Origin: Sphingomonas cavernae
GTDB lineage: Bacteria > Pseudomonadota > Alphaproteobacteria > Sphingomonadales > Sphingomonadaceae
Direction: 5' to 3'
Assembly: GCF_003590775.1 (NCBI RefSeq)
Contig: NZ_QYUM01000004.1
Span: 310,001-374,000 of the forward strand
DNA: 64,000 nt
Part shown: positions 9,097-21,564 of the stretch, in pieces
Numbering within the stretch: position 1 is the stretch's first letter
Layout of the letters: the number at the start of each line of letters is the position of its first letter
The notes under the pieces: generated by a model
Seen by the model: only the letters and a program-made list of their open reading frames with translations
Databases searched by the model: none
Told to the model about the DNA's origin: nothing
Translations under genes and position numbers: made by a program

Positions 9097-9253
9097 GATC
9101 CTCTACGCCCCGCTCTATCGCGCGCAAATTGAGCGATTGCGCGCGTTGCATGCGTACTGGCTATGCCTGACCCGCGTGCAAAGCCAGCGCGCTCGCGGGT
9201 TTACGCGGCGGAATGTGCGGTGCGGACGGTGCCTTGCAGTTGGCCGGCCGCCT

Positions 9254-9380
9254 TAGACCTTGATCGTTTCAGGCTGAATCAGCCTGAAACGTGAATCAAG
9301 GTCTCCACCATTGGAATAGAGCCTGATTCACGCTCTCGGCGGAAGCGCACAGCGCTTCCACCTCAAACGATCAGGCTCTA
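9254..9380. repeat. Dispersed palindromic element, copy 3
   Basis: Full-length copy, starting TAGACCTTGATCGTTTCAGG and ending GATCAGGCTCTA, with module A arms identical to copy 1 and module B arms GAAGCGC / GCGCTTC. It lies between two genes on the minus strand (the FadL gene and the 178-residue protein). Its terminal CTA supplies the TAG stop codon of the FadL gene. As a hairpin pair just after that gene it could also act as a transcription terminator or mRNA stabiliser. Confidence 0.9.
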
Positions 9381-10682
9381 GAACCGGAAGCGCCCCCCAA
9401 TCGCGAGCACTATGGCGCTTGTGTCCTCGATCACTCCGTCAACGATGATCGGCGTCTGCGCCGCTGTGCCAGGATAGGCCGCGGTCACGCGGTCGATCGG
9501 CGCGTCCTCGAAACTGATATAGTTGATCGCCGCGTCGATCGTGAAACGCGAGCTCACGTCATAGGACGTACCCGCCGCGAAGTTCCACCGATCGGAATCG
9601 GGAACGCGCGCATCGCGCTCGCCATCACGCGTCGGCGTCTGATCATGTTGCACGCCTGCCCGGACGGTCCACTCAGGGTTGACGACATAGTCGAGCCCGC
9701 CCGCGAAGCTCCAGGTGTTGCGGTAGTTTTCGGGGATCGCCTGATTGATCGGATCTCCGAGGCGGATGGCATCGAACTCGTTCCAGCCGACGCGTACCGC
9801 CTGTGCGTTGAGCGTCAGCCTGTCGCTGGCCTTGAAGCGTCCGCCCATGATGAGCTGCCAGGGCGTGCGGAAGCTCGCATCGGCATCGATCGTCCCGTTC
9901 GCCGGCGCGAGCGGGCCGAGCAGGCCGCTTGTTTCGACGCGGCCAGCGAGCGTGTGTTTGACGCTCGACTTGTAGCTGACGCCGAGGGTCGCGGGGCCGG
10001 TATGAACCTGCGCGCCCGCGCTCCATCCGAGATCCCAGCCATTGCCCTCGAGCCGCTGTTCGCCATCGGGCAGCGCCGCCGCGAGATTGGGGAGCGCATT
10101 GGTCAGCGTCGCGTCGCTATATTCGATATTCGCGGCCACACCCAGACGCAGCCAATCGGTTGCCGCGATCGCGAGCGACGGTTGGATATCGATCGTCCGC
10201 AGTTTGGATTTGTCGGCGGTGTAGCGGACCCAACTGTCGGCATCATAGTCGGTGGTGAAGCTGAACGGCGCGCTGACTGCAAGGCCCGCGACGAGGCGAT
10301 CGGTCAGCCGCATGGCGACCGCGCCGCTCGGCAGGATTCCGGTCTCGATCGGATCCTTGGCGAGCGGATTGCCGCCCACCGCTGCCGCGGGCTGGCCGGG
10401 GCGTATGATCACGGTGTCGTTGTCGCGAACCTTCGCACTCGGCAGGATCGTGCTCACGCCGATATAGACCTCGTTCTGCTCGATATTGGCAACGGCGGCC
10501 GGGTTCCACCACAGCGAATCGGCCCCCTCATCGGCCACTTCGCCTGAAAAGGCGCGTCCCGCGGCCTTCACCGACTGCTCCTGCAAATAGAAGCCTCCGG
10601 CATTGGCGGCGCTCGGAAGCAGCGTGAGCGCTACCAATGATACCGAAGTTACCGCGGCCAGGTGAATGTGCGAACCCTTCAT
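9378..10682 (-). CDS. FadL/OmpP1-type outer-membrane transport protein
   Basis: 434-residue beta-barrel protein for uptake of long-chain fatty acids or other hydrophobic compounds. A signal peptide ends at SAANA, followed by GGFYLQEQSVKAAGRAFSG, the plug region of the FadL family, and DSLWWNPAAVANI. Alternating amphipathic strands run to a C-terminal phenylalanine (GGRFRF), as expected for BAM-assembled barrels. The start is uncertain: ATG 10682 gives a compact signal peptide with GCAGGA upstream, and ATG 10712 has GGGTGAT upstream. The substrate is unknown. Confidence 0.88.
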   Translation of the reverse strand: MKGSHIHLAAVTSVSLVALTLLPSAANAGGFYLQEQSVKAAGRAFSGEVADEGADSLWWNPAAVANIEQNEVYIGVSTILPSAKVRDNDTVIIRPGQPAAAVGGNPLAKDPIETGILPSGAVAMRLTDRLVAGLAVSAPFSFTTDYDADSWVRYTADKSKLRTIDIQPSLAIAATDWLRLGVAANIEYSDATLTNALPNLAAALPDGEQRLEGNGWDLGWSAGAQVHTGPATLGVSYKSSVKHTLAGRVETSGLLGPLAPANGTIDADASFRTPWQLIMGGRFKASDRLTLNAQAVRVGWNEFDAIRLGDPINQAIPENYRNTWSFAGGLDYVVNPEWTVRAGVQHDQTPTRDGERDARVPDSDRWNFAAGTSYDVSSRFTIDAAINYISFEDAPIDRVTAAYPGTAAQTPIIVDGVIEDTSAIVLAIGGRFRF

Positions 10683-10855
10683 GTTCCTGCTTTCCATCAT
10701 GTTGAATGACATCGGATCACCCAATTTCAGTGGCGTCGATCCGGTCAAAAACCGGCCAGTGATCGATTAGTTGCTTTGATGTCAAACTAATGACGTTAAG
10801 CGCAAGCAATTACGGGAAAAGTTTCAATGGATCCGGGCAGTCTCGTCGTCGCCGC

Positions 10856-11557
10856 TCAATCGAGGGCGCATAGCCACTGACGAATCATCTTCTGCCCGGC
10901 CGCGACCGCTAAAGGCCCGATGGCGGCATATTGCGCGCGTAGCGTGTCAGGCTGGATTCCCACTTCCGCCAAGCAATCATTCGACTGGTCGATCCAAGCC
11001 TCTATCCGCGGATCGACGCCCATTTCGGCATGGCATTGCAAGGCAAGCACCTGCCGCCCGCGACGGAACGCCTGGTGCGGATAAAGTTGGGTGGAGGCCA
11101 GCAACTCGGCCCCCGCGGGCAGATCGAACGTATCGCCATGCCATTGCAGCACGGGTTGGTTCGCCAGATGCGCGAGTGGCGACGCCAGACCAGTCGCGTT
11201 CAGCGTCAGTCGGTGGAAGCCGATTTCCTTGGCAGCGCCTTTATAGACCCGCGCCCCAAGTGCGGCAGCGATCATCTGCGCGCCGAGGCATACGCCGAGC
11301 GTCGGCCGATCCGCCGCGAGGCGCACGCCCAGCCGTTCGATCTCATGAGCGATCCACGGATAGCTATCGCGATCATACACGCTCATCGGCCCGCCCATCA
11401 GAATCACCAGATCGGGGGAAACGAGGTCCGCATCGGCGAAATCGGGATCGGACACGTCCAGCCGCTCGATCCGATATCCCGCGCTTTCGACCGGATCCCG
11501 AAAGCCCGCAATCCCTTCATAAGGAACGTGTCGAATGATCAAGGCACGCTTTGTCAC
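10856..11557 (-). CDS. Class I glutamine amidotransferase (GMP-synthase-like domain protein)
   Basis: 233-residue stand-alone GATase1 domain. The nucleophile elbow GVCLGAQ places the catalytic cysteine at residue 90. The His-x-Glu pair is in LQCHAEMG near residue 175, and LMGGPMSVYD provides the oxyanion region. Family members of this type are often annotated as glutamine amidotransferases of unknown acceptor or as gamma-glutamyl hydrolases. The start is GTG. It is divergent from the serine acetyltransferase gene; no synthetase partner is adjacent. Confidence 0.88.
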   Translation of the reverse strand: MTKRALIIRHVPYEGIAGFRDPVESAGYRIERLDVSDPDFADADLVSPDLVILMGGPMSVYDRDSYPWIAHEIERLGVRLAADRPTLGVCLGAQMIAAALGARVYKGAAKEIGFHRLTLNATGLASPLAHLANQPVLQWHGDTFDLPAGAELLASTQLYPHQAFRRGRQVLALQCHAEMGVDPRIEAWIDQSNDCLAEVGIQPDTLRAQYAAIGPLAVAAGQKMIRQWLCALD

Positions 11558-11662
11558 GGCAGGTCGCTGGTTATACGGATAAAGACTGCGAGCATGGCTC
11601 GCCGGCTTTGGCTATCGCGCCAGCCTCTGTGCGCAAACGCAGAAGATCTGACGCGCGCAATA

Positions 11663-11688
11663 TATTTTCTATCCAATTAGTAGAAATA
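11663..11688. promoter_or_regulatory. Inverted repeat upstream of serine acetyltransferase
   Basis: An AT-rich patch in a GC-rich intergenic region contains TTTCTA (11666-11671) and TAGAAA (11681-11686), an inverted repeat with a nine-base spacer. It lies about 60 bases before the cysE start and on the divergent side of the amidotransferase. Position and symmetry fit a dimeric repressor or activator site controlling cysteine biosynthesis. The regulator is unknown. Confidence 0.4.
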
Positions 11689-11747
11689 CTCTGTGGCGCG
11701 TCTCCATGTGTTTGGCGCAAAATCAGAAGCACACAACAGGAAAGACC

Positions 11748-12719
11748 ATGACCGATATGCTCCACGACATTGACGCACGCGCCCAGGCACCTTTCCCCGG
11801 CAATCTGGGCAACGTCGTCGCGCGATTGCGTGAAGCGCGGCAGACGTGGCGCGGCGCGCATTGGCGACATGCAGAACATGGCGCCTTCGGCTTCCCTGCA
11901 CGGCGCTCGCTCGACCGGATCATGGGCGTGCTGTGCGCCGCACTATTCCCGCTTCGGCTCGGCCCGCCCGAACTGAATCCCGGCAATGAAGACGCCTTTG
12001 TCGAAGCCACGCTTGAATCGGCACTGTCGCAACTGGCGGCACAAATCCGCCTGGAGCTGCACTATTCCGACCCTGCCGCCACGGCGGATCGGATCGAGTC
12101 CAAGGTGCAGAAAATCATAGCCGATTTCTCGCTCGCGCTGCCCGAACTGCGTGGACTGATCGACAGCGATATCGAGGCCGCCTATGCGGGCGATCCCGCC
12201 GCACGCAGCGTCGACGAAGTGCTTCTCTGCTACCCCTGCGCGATCGCGGTCATCCATCACCGGCTGGCGCACCGGCTATACCGACTGGGCGCACCGCTGG
12301 TCGCGCGAATCATATCCGAGGTCGCGCATTCACGGACGGGGATCGACATTCATCCCGGCGCACAAATCGGCCGCAGCTTTTTCATCGATCACGGAACGGG
12401 CGTGGTGATCGGAGAAACCGCGATCATCGGCGACAGGGTAAAGCTCTACCAGGCGGTGACGCTTGGCGCGCGCAACTTCCCGCTGGATGACGAAGGCGCG
12501 ATCGCTCGCGGTGCAGAACGGCATCCGATCGTGGAGGACGATGTGGTGATCTATGCGGGCGCTACGATACTGGGCCGCGTGACCATTGGCCGCGGTTCGA
12601 CGATCGGCGGCAATATATGGCTGACCCAGAGCGTGCCGGCAGGCAGCCATGTTCGTCAGGCCCACCCGAATCTCACCATTGCCGCGCATGCAGGCGACGA
12701 GGATCATGTAGCGCGATGA
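11748..12719 (+). CDS. cysE: Serine O-acetyltransferase (EpsC type)
   Basis: 323-residue enzyme acetylating serine to O-acetylserine, the carbon acceptor for cysteine synthesis. The C-terminal left-handed beta-helix hexapeptide repeats are clear (IDIHPGAQIGRSFFIDHGTG, VVIGETAIIGD, ATILGRVTIGRGSTIGGNIW). The long N-terminal helical extension is typical of the EpsC subgroup. The start at 11748 has AGGAAAG upstream; a frame-open ATG at 11706 does not. No cysteine synthase gene is adjacent. Confidence 0.92.
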   Translation: MTDMLHDIDARAQAPFPGNLGNVVARLREARQTWRGAHWRHAEHGAFGFPARRSLDRIMGVLCAALFPLRLGPPELNPGNEDAFVEATLESALSQLAAQIRLELHYSDPAATADRIESKVQKIIADFSLALPELRGLIDSDIEAAYAGDPAARSVDEVLLCYPCAIAVIHHRLAHRLYRLGAPLVARIISEVAHSRTGIDIHPGAQIGRSFFIDHGTGVVIGETAIIGDRVKLYQAVTLGARNFPLDDEGAIARGAERHPIVEDDVVIYAGATILGRVTIGRGSTIGGNIWLTQSVPAGSHVRQAHPNLTIAAHAGDEDHVAR

Positions 12720-12802
12720 TGTCAGGGGCTTGGTAGATCGGCGGCAGGGCGCAGCTAGCGCTGTCTGCGGCTGTGTCCGAATCGCGAAGTGTGTAGGAGG
12801 AA

Positions 12803-12878
<76 letters not shown>

Positions 12879-12962
12879 GAAACCATCCTCGCCGCCCTGG
12901 GTAGTGCGGCGCTGAGGCGCTGCCCTTTATGCTGGCAGCGCCTGCTTGGCAAGACGTTCAGA

Positions 12963-13289
12963 TCAATTATTCGAATCGTCTTCGCCGTCGGACGTATCGA
13001 CGCCCAGATCGTCGTCGCCGCCGAGGTCGACATCGTCGTCAGGCGAATCGGCATCGTCGGAATCGACATCGATATCCAGATCGTCGTCGGCCAGCGCCAC
13101 ATCGTCGACGGGCTTGGCTTCCGGCTTGGGCGCATCATAGGGAAGCGGCTGCTTCGATTTCAGCACGGGCTCAGGATACCAGTTGTTCCCGCATTCGATG
13201 CAGGTCACGGGCTCGTCCTTGGCAAGATCGTAAAAGCGGGTACCGCATTTCGGACAGGTCCGCTTGCTGCCCCATTCAGGCTTCACCAT
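12963..13289 (-). CDS. FYDLN-acid zinc-ribbon protein (TIGR02300 type)
   Basis: 108-residue small protein. The N-terminus has a zinc-ribbon pattern (CPKCGTRFYDLAKDEPVTC then IECG), which holds the FYDLN motif for which the family is named. The C-terminal half is an extremely acidic Asp-rich tail (runs such as DDDLDIDVDSDDADSPDDD). Function is not established. The family is restricted largely to Alphaproteobacteria. The start at 13289 was chosen over an open upstream extension without family features. It is divergent from aroA. Confidence 0.9.
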   Translation of the reverse strand: MVKPEWGSKRTCPKCGTRFYDLAKDEPVTCIECGNNWYPEPVLKSKQPLPYDAPKPEAKPVDDVALADDDLDIDVDSDDADSPDDDVDLGGDDDLGVDTSDGEDDSNN

Positions 13290-13373
13290 GTGCTGCCTCA
13301 GCCTCCAGAATAATTGAAAACAGCGGTCACCGGATGATCGATGCCCCGCCAAACGCCGCGCGCCTTGCCATAG

Positions 13374-15400
<2,027 letters not shown>

Positions 15401-15608
15401 GCCTGGACTGCGAAACGCATGGCGCGAAGAGTGCCGGCACGAAAGGCCGGTTCTCTTGACGCGCCCTTTTCGCTTTTCGCGATGCGCACGTCTGCAACGC
15501 TCTCGTTCGAGGGATGCCGTTTGGGCATGCGGCCCTTGCGGCACTTCTGGTCAAGACCGCCGGATACAACCGGCTGGCCGGAAAATGTAAGAAAGACAGG
15601 AACCAACC

Positions 15609-17324
<1,716 letters not shown>

Positions 17325-17341
17325 GTTACGGAAAAATTACG

Positions 17342-17384
17342 TGCCGCCGTCGACGCATCCCTGCGTCGGCGGCGGTTTTTTTTC
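17342..17384 (+). terminator. Rho-independent terminator after rpsA
   Basis: A GC-rich hairpin (GCCGCCGTCGACGCA, loop TCCC, TGCGTCGGCGGCGG) is followed directly by eight thymines, starting 17 bases after the rpsA stop. It is the cleanest intrinsic terminator in the window. Confidence 0.95.
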
Positions 17385-17618
17385 GTGTTTACAATGGCCT
17401 GAGACACGGCCGCGCCTGGATGCGTCGTGCACACGGACCGTCCCACCGTCAAAATTCCGGACAAAGGCTTGCAAATAAACCGAAATCCGGCACACATTCG
17501 TTGTATTGACGCGGGAAGTGGGAGCCTGGGTCAATCAAAAACAAAGCCTGCGTAATCGGGCCCAACCCGGTGTTTCGACGGTCCCGTTGGACCGACGTAG
17601 CCCATATGGGGAATAGCC

Positions 17619-17897
17619 ATGATCCGTTCCGAACTCGTCCAGAAGCTCGCTGCGGAAAACTCGGGTCTCTCCGTCAAGGATGTCGAACACATCGTCGATG
17701 TGTTCTTCGACGAAATCTGCGCACGGCTTGCCAATGGGGGGCGGGTCGAACTCAGGGGTTTCGGGGCATTCTCGACGCGTGCGAGGACGGCCCGCACGGG
17801 CCGGAATCCGCGTACCGGAGCCGCCGTTGAAGTCGACGCAAAACGTGTGCCCTATTTCAAGCCGGGCAAGGAAATGCGCGAACGTCTCAACATGTAG
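17619..17897 (+). CDS. ihfB: Integration host factor, beta subunit
   Basis: 92-residue DNA-bending protein. It starts [11 protein letters not shown], has the flexible arm [14 protein letters not shown] whose proline intercalates in DNA, and ends [13 protein letters not shown]. It pairs with IhfA, which is not in this window. GGGGAATAGCC precedes the ATG. About 230 bases separate it from the rpsA terminator, with TTGACGCGGG near 17506 as a possible promoter element, so it is likely expressed separately. Confidence 0.95.
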   Translation: MIRSELVQKLAAENSGLSVKDVEHIVDVFFDEICARLANGGRVELRGFGAFSTRARTARTGRNPRTGAAVEVDAKRVPYFKPGKEMRERLNM

Positions 17898-17907
17898 CTG
17901 CGAGGCG

Positions 17908-17952
17908 CCCACCGCCCGGCGCCGGCCCAGCGGGCGGGAGCGGTGCGGTGGG
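17908..17952. terminator. Stem-loop between convergent ihfB and ABC permease
   Basis: CCCACCGC (17908-17915) pairs with GCGGTGGG (17945-17952) around a GC-rich loop that itself can fold. It lies between convergent genes, which suggests bidirectional termination, but there is no thymine run on either side. Confidence 0.4.
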
Positions 17953-17963
17953 TAGCGGGACGC

Positions 17964-18730
<767 letters not shown>

Positions 18731-18731
<1 letters not shown>

Positions 18732-19729
18732 CACTTCTCTCCCTTGCGGTCGCTGACCAGCCCGACGAATATTTCCTCGAGCGAACTCTGGCGGGTGTTC
18801 AGGTCCTTGAAGGCGATGCCGAGGTCGCTCGTCCGCCGCAGCAATGAGGGAACGCCCGTGCGCTCCGCATTGGCGTCGAACTCATATTCGAGTTCGTTGC
18901 CATCGGCCTTGATCGTGAGCTTCCAGTCGGAAAGCCCATCGGGAATTGCGGTCATTGGCTCTGCCAGATTCAGCGTCAGCGTTTTTCTGCCGAGCTTTTT
19001 CATCAGGGTCGCCTTTTCCTCGACAAGGATCAGTTCGCCCTTGTTGATCACCCCGACGCGATCGGCCATCTCCTCGGCTTCCTCGATATAATGCGTCGTC
19101 AGGATGATCGTGACGCCGCTTGTCCGAAGCTGGTGGACGAGCGCCCACATGTCGCGCCTCAGTTCCACGTCGACCCCGGCGGTAGGCTCGTCGAGGAAGA
19201 GGATGTCGGGCTCATGGCTCAGCGCCTTGGCAATCATGACGCGGCGCTTCATGCCGCCCGACAGTTCCATGATCTTGTTGTTGCGCTTTTCCCAGAGCGT
19301 CAGGTCCCTCAGGATCTTTTCGACATAGGCGGGGTTGCGCGGCTTGCCGAACAGTCCGCGGCTGAAGTTGACCGTGTCGATGACGCGTTCGAACTGGTCG
19401 GTGTGCAATTCCTGCGGCACCAGCCCGATCTTCGTCCGCGCCGCGCGATAGTCGCGCTGGATATCATGCCCGTCGGCGATCACCTTGCCGGTGCTGGGGG
19501 TCACGATTCCGCAGACGATGCTGATCATCGTCGTCTTGCCCGCGCCATTGGGGCCAAGCAGCGCGAAGATCTCGCCCTTGCGGATTTCGAGGTCGACGCT
19601 TTTCAGCGCCTGGAAGCCACCCTGATAGGTCTTGGACAGCCCGGAAATCGAAATCACGGGAACCTGAGCGGTCCCCGAAAAGCCCCCGCCCGGGGCGCTG
19701 TCAGTGCTCTGATTATCGGCGGCACGCAT
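18731..19729 (-). CDS. ABC transporter ATP-binding protein (exporter type)
   Basis: 332-residue ATPase. Walker A is [12 protein letters not shown], the signature is [16 protein letters not shown], Walker B is [12 protein letters not shown], and the switch histidine is in [18 protein letters not shown]-terminal ~90-residue extension is of the drug-exporter (DrrA/CcmA) type. It has a strong AGGAGAG site before the ATG. It is divergent from soxR, with a SoxR-box-like palindrome in the 104-base gap, so it is probably induced by redox-cycling compounds and may export them. Confidence 0.93.
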
Positions 19730-19785
19730 ATATCTCTCCTAGCCGATTGATGCGCAGATATCTGCCTCGACCGGGGCCGCTACAA

Positions 19786-19803
19786 GTTCAAGCGCACTTG
19801 AGA
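19786..19803. promoter_or_regulatory. SoxR box between soxR and the ABC exporter
   Basis: GTTCAAGCGCACTTGAGA matches the enterobacterial SoxR operator (CCTCAAG-TT-AA-CTTGAGG) at 13 of 18 positions, including the CAAG/CTTG core with correct spacing. It sits 31 bases before the soxR start and about 57 bases before the divergent ATPase start. In MerR-type control this site would lie between stretched -35 and -10 boxes. Confidence 0.75.
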
Positions 19804-19833
19804 TCAAGAACAATTTCTGATTTTGTTGCAACC

Positions 19834-20292
19834 ATGTTCCACTATCTGACCATCGGCGAGGTTTCACGCCGCAGCGGCGTCGCGCCTTCGGCGCTGCGCT
19901 ATTACGAGGATCGCGGACTGATCGAGGCCGAACGGCTCAATTCGGGGCATCGACGCTACCCGCGCGTGGTGCTGCGCCGCGTCGCCTTCATCGTCTTCGC
20001 GCAGCGTGTGGGGCTGAGCCTTGAGGAAATCGGCGGTGAACTGGCCAGGCTACCGTCCGATCATGCGCCCAAAGGCAAGGACTGGGCGAGGCTTTCGAGC
20101 GCATGGTCCGAACGGATCGACGCTCGTATCGCCGAACTCCAGCGGCTGAAAGAAGGTCTTGCGGGATGCATCGGCTGCGGCTGTCTCTCGGTCGAATCCT
20201 GTACGCTCGCCAACCCCGGCGACCGCGCCGCGCGCCTCGGCCCCGGCGCACGCTACTGGCTCGGCGATCAAACGCCCGTGCAAGACGCTTGA
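19834..20292 (+). CDS. soxR: Redox-sensing MerR-family activator SoxR
   Basis: 152-residue regulator. An N-terminal MerR winged helix (LTIGEVSRRSGVAPSALRYY) is followed by a dimerisation helix, then the [2Fe-2S] cluster motif C-x2-C-x-C-x5-C as CIGCGCLSVESC, at Cys112, 115, 117 and 123. This matches the E. coli SoxR cluster. Oxidation of the cluster by redox-active drugs activates transcription. There is no soxS nearby, as is usual outside enterics, where SoxR directly controls efflux or modifying enzymes. Confidence 0.95.
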   Translation: MFHYLTIGEVSRRSGVAPSALRYYEDRGLIEAERLNSGHRRYPRVVLRRVAFIVFAQRVGLSLEEIGGELARLPSDHAPKGKDWARLSSAWSERIDARIAELQRLKEGLAGCIGCGCLSVESCTLANPGDRAARLGPGARYWLGDQTPVQDA

Positions 20293-20328
20293 CCCGGCGG
20301 GCCTTATGCGCCTTTGTCGCGCGCACAT

Positions 20329-20415
20329 GCGGATGTGGCGAAATCGGTAGACGCGACGGACTTAAAATCCGTTTCCCGTTAGGGAGTGCGGGTTCAAGTC
20401 CCGCCATCCGCACCA
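20329..20415 (+). tRNA. tRNA-Leu (anticodon TAA)
   Basis: An 87-base class II tRNA with a long variable arm, starting GCGGATGTGGCGAAATCGGT and ending in encoded CCA. The anticodon stem ACGGA / TCCGT encloses CTTAAAA, giving anticodon TAA for UUA/UUG. T-arm GGTTCAAGTCC is present. It follows soxR by 36 bases. Confidence 0.97.
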
Positions 20416-20460
20416 GCGGCGAGAAATGCTAGACGCCGCGAGCGGCACCCGCCCGTCCCG

Positions 20461-21459
20461 TCAGTCAGTTTTGGCGACCTCGGCGGGAACGCTGTCCATG
20501 ATCGTTACCTTCTGGCCGACAGAGCCCTGACCAATACTGGCCTGGGTGACGAGGATGGTGGTTCCGGGAACCAGTGAACTTTTCACAGCGGTATAGAAGC
20601 CACGCGGCACGCGGACCTGCGCCGCGACGGCGGCGTCGAGCGCCGTGCCCGACTGCCCCTCGTGGCCCGGCACGCCGATATAGATCCAGTGTTCGCTACC
20701 GTCCTTCTCGTGCGTGAGCGTGAGCACCCTGGTATCGGGCACGTCGCGCGGGATCTGGACAATCGTGCGGCCGATCTCGACGCCGTTGCGCAGCACCACC
20801 GCAGCCTGATCGGTACGCGATATCACGATGGTGAGCGGGCCGGTCGGCGCACGCTGCGGTTGCCAGATGAAGCCGCCGCTGTCCGCGAGTTGCCCCATCG
20901 AGGCCTCGGCTGCGGACGCGGGCGCAAGCACGCCGGCCGCGCCCGCCGTCATCGGCTTGCCCGCGGAGCCCGCAACTACCACCGTTCCGCCAAGCGCCGT
21001 GATGCCGAACAGTGCGCGCGAAAAGTCCAGCGGAAGATGCACGCAGCCATGGCTTTCGGGATAGCCCGGCAAGCCGCCTGCGTGGAGCGCAACGCCGTCC
21101 CAGGTGAGCCGTTCCATATAGGGCATGGCAGCATTGTTGTATTTGCTCGAATGGTGCTTCGCGTCCTTCTGCAGGATCGTGAACACCCCGGTGGGCGTCT
21201 CATGGCCCGGTTTGCCTGAGGATATCGTGGTGACTGCAATGCGCACGCCGTTGCGATAAACCGTGGCCCGCTGCGCCGAGAGGTCGACATAGATTGTCAC
21301 CGGCCCTTCGGGCGCGATTTCCGGCGCCCAAACCCATTGGCCAGGCTTGAGCTCGTCCGCGAGACGAGTGAGTTCGACCGGTGACGAGACCTTGGCACCC
21401 TGCGCCTGCAGCGTCGCAGGAAATACGAGCAACATCAGGGCTATGATCGAGCGGCGCAT
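20461..21459 (-). CDS. L,D-transpeptidase with a duplicated, catalytically dead second domain
   Basis: 332-residue secreted protein with signal peptide ending ATLQAQ. Domain 1 (about residues 48-165) is a YkuD L,D-transpeptidase with the active site SHGCVHLP at Cys139, which cross-links or modifies peptidoglycan. Domain 2 (about residues 198-310) repeats the start of domain 1: APEGPVTIYVDLSAQ and VYRNGVRI correspond to APTGPLTIVISRTDQ and VLRNGVEI. It has no His/Cys motif. The ATG at 21459 follows AAGGAGATTCC. Confidence 0.9.
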   Translation of the reverse strand: MRRSIIALMLLVFPATLQAQGAKVSSPVELTRLADELKPGQWVWAPEIAPEGPVTIYVDLSAQRATVYRNGVRIAVTTISSGKPGHETPTGVFTILQKDAKHHSSKYNNAAMPYMERLTWDGVALHAGGLPGYPESHGCVHLPLDFSRALFGITALGGTVVVAGSAGKPMTAGAAGVLAPASAAEASMGQLADSGGFIWQPQRAPTGPLTIVISRTDQAAVVLRNGVEIGRTIVQIPRDVPDTRVLTLTHEKDGSEHWIYIGVPGHEGQSGTALDAAVAAQVRVPRGFYTAVKSSLVPGTTILVTQASIGQGSVGQKVTIMDSVPAEVAKTD

Positions 21460-21564
21460 GGAATCTCCTTCATTCAATGCCATAGCATAAATCGCGCCTT
21501 TTTCGAGAGCCCCGCGCCATGCCGGGCTTGCCCGCCCCCCTGCCCATCGTCCAAAGGCTTATTC

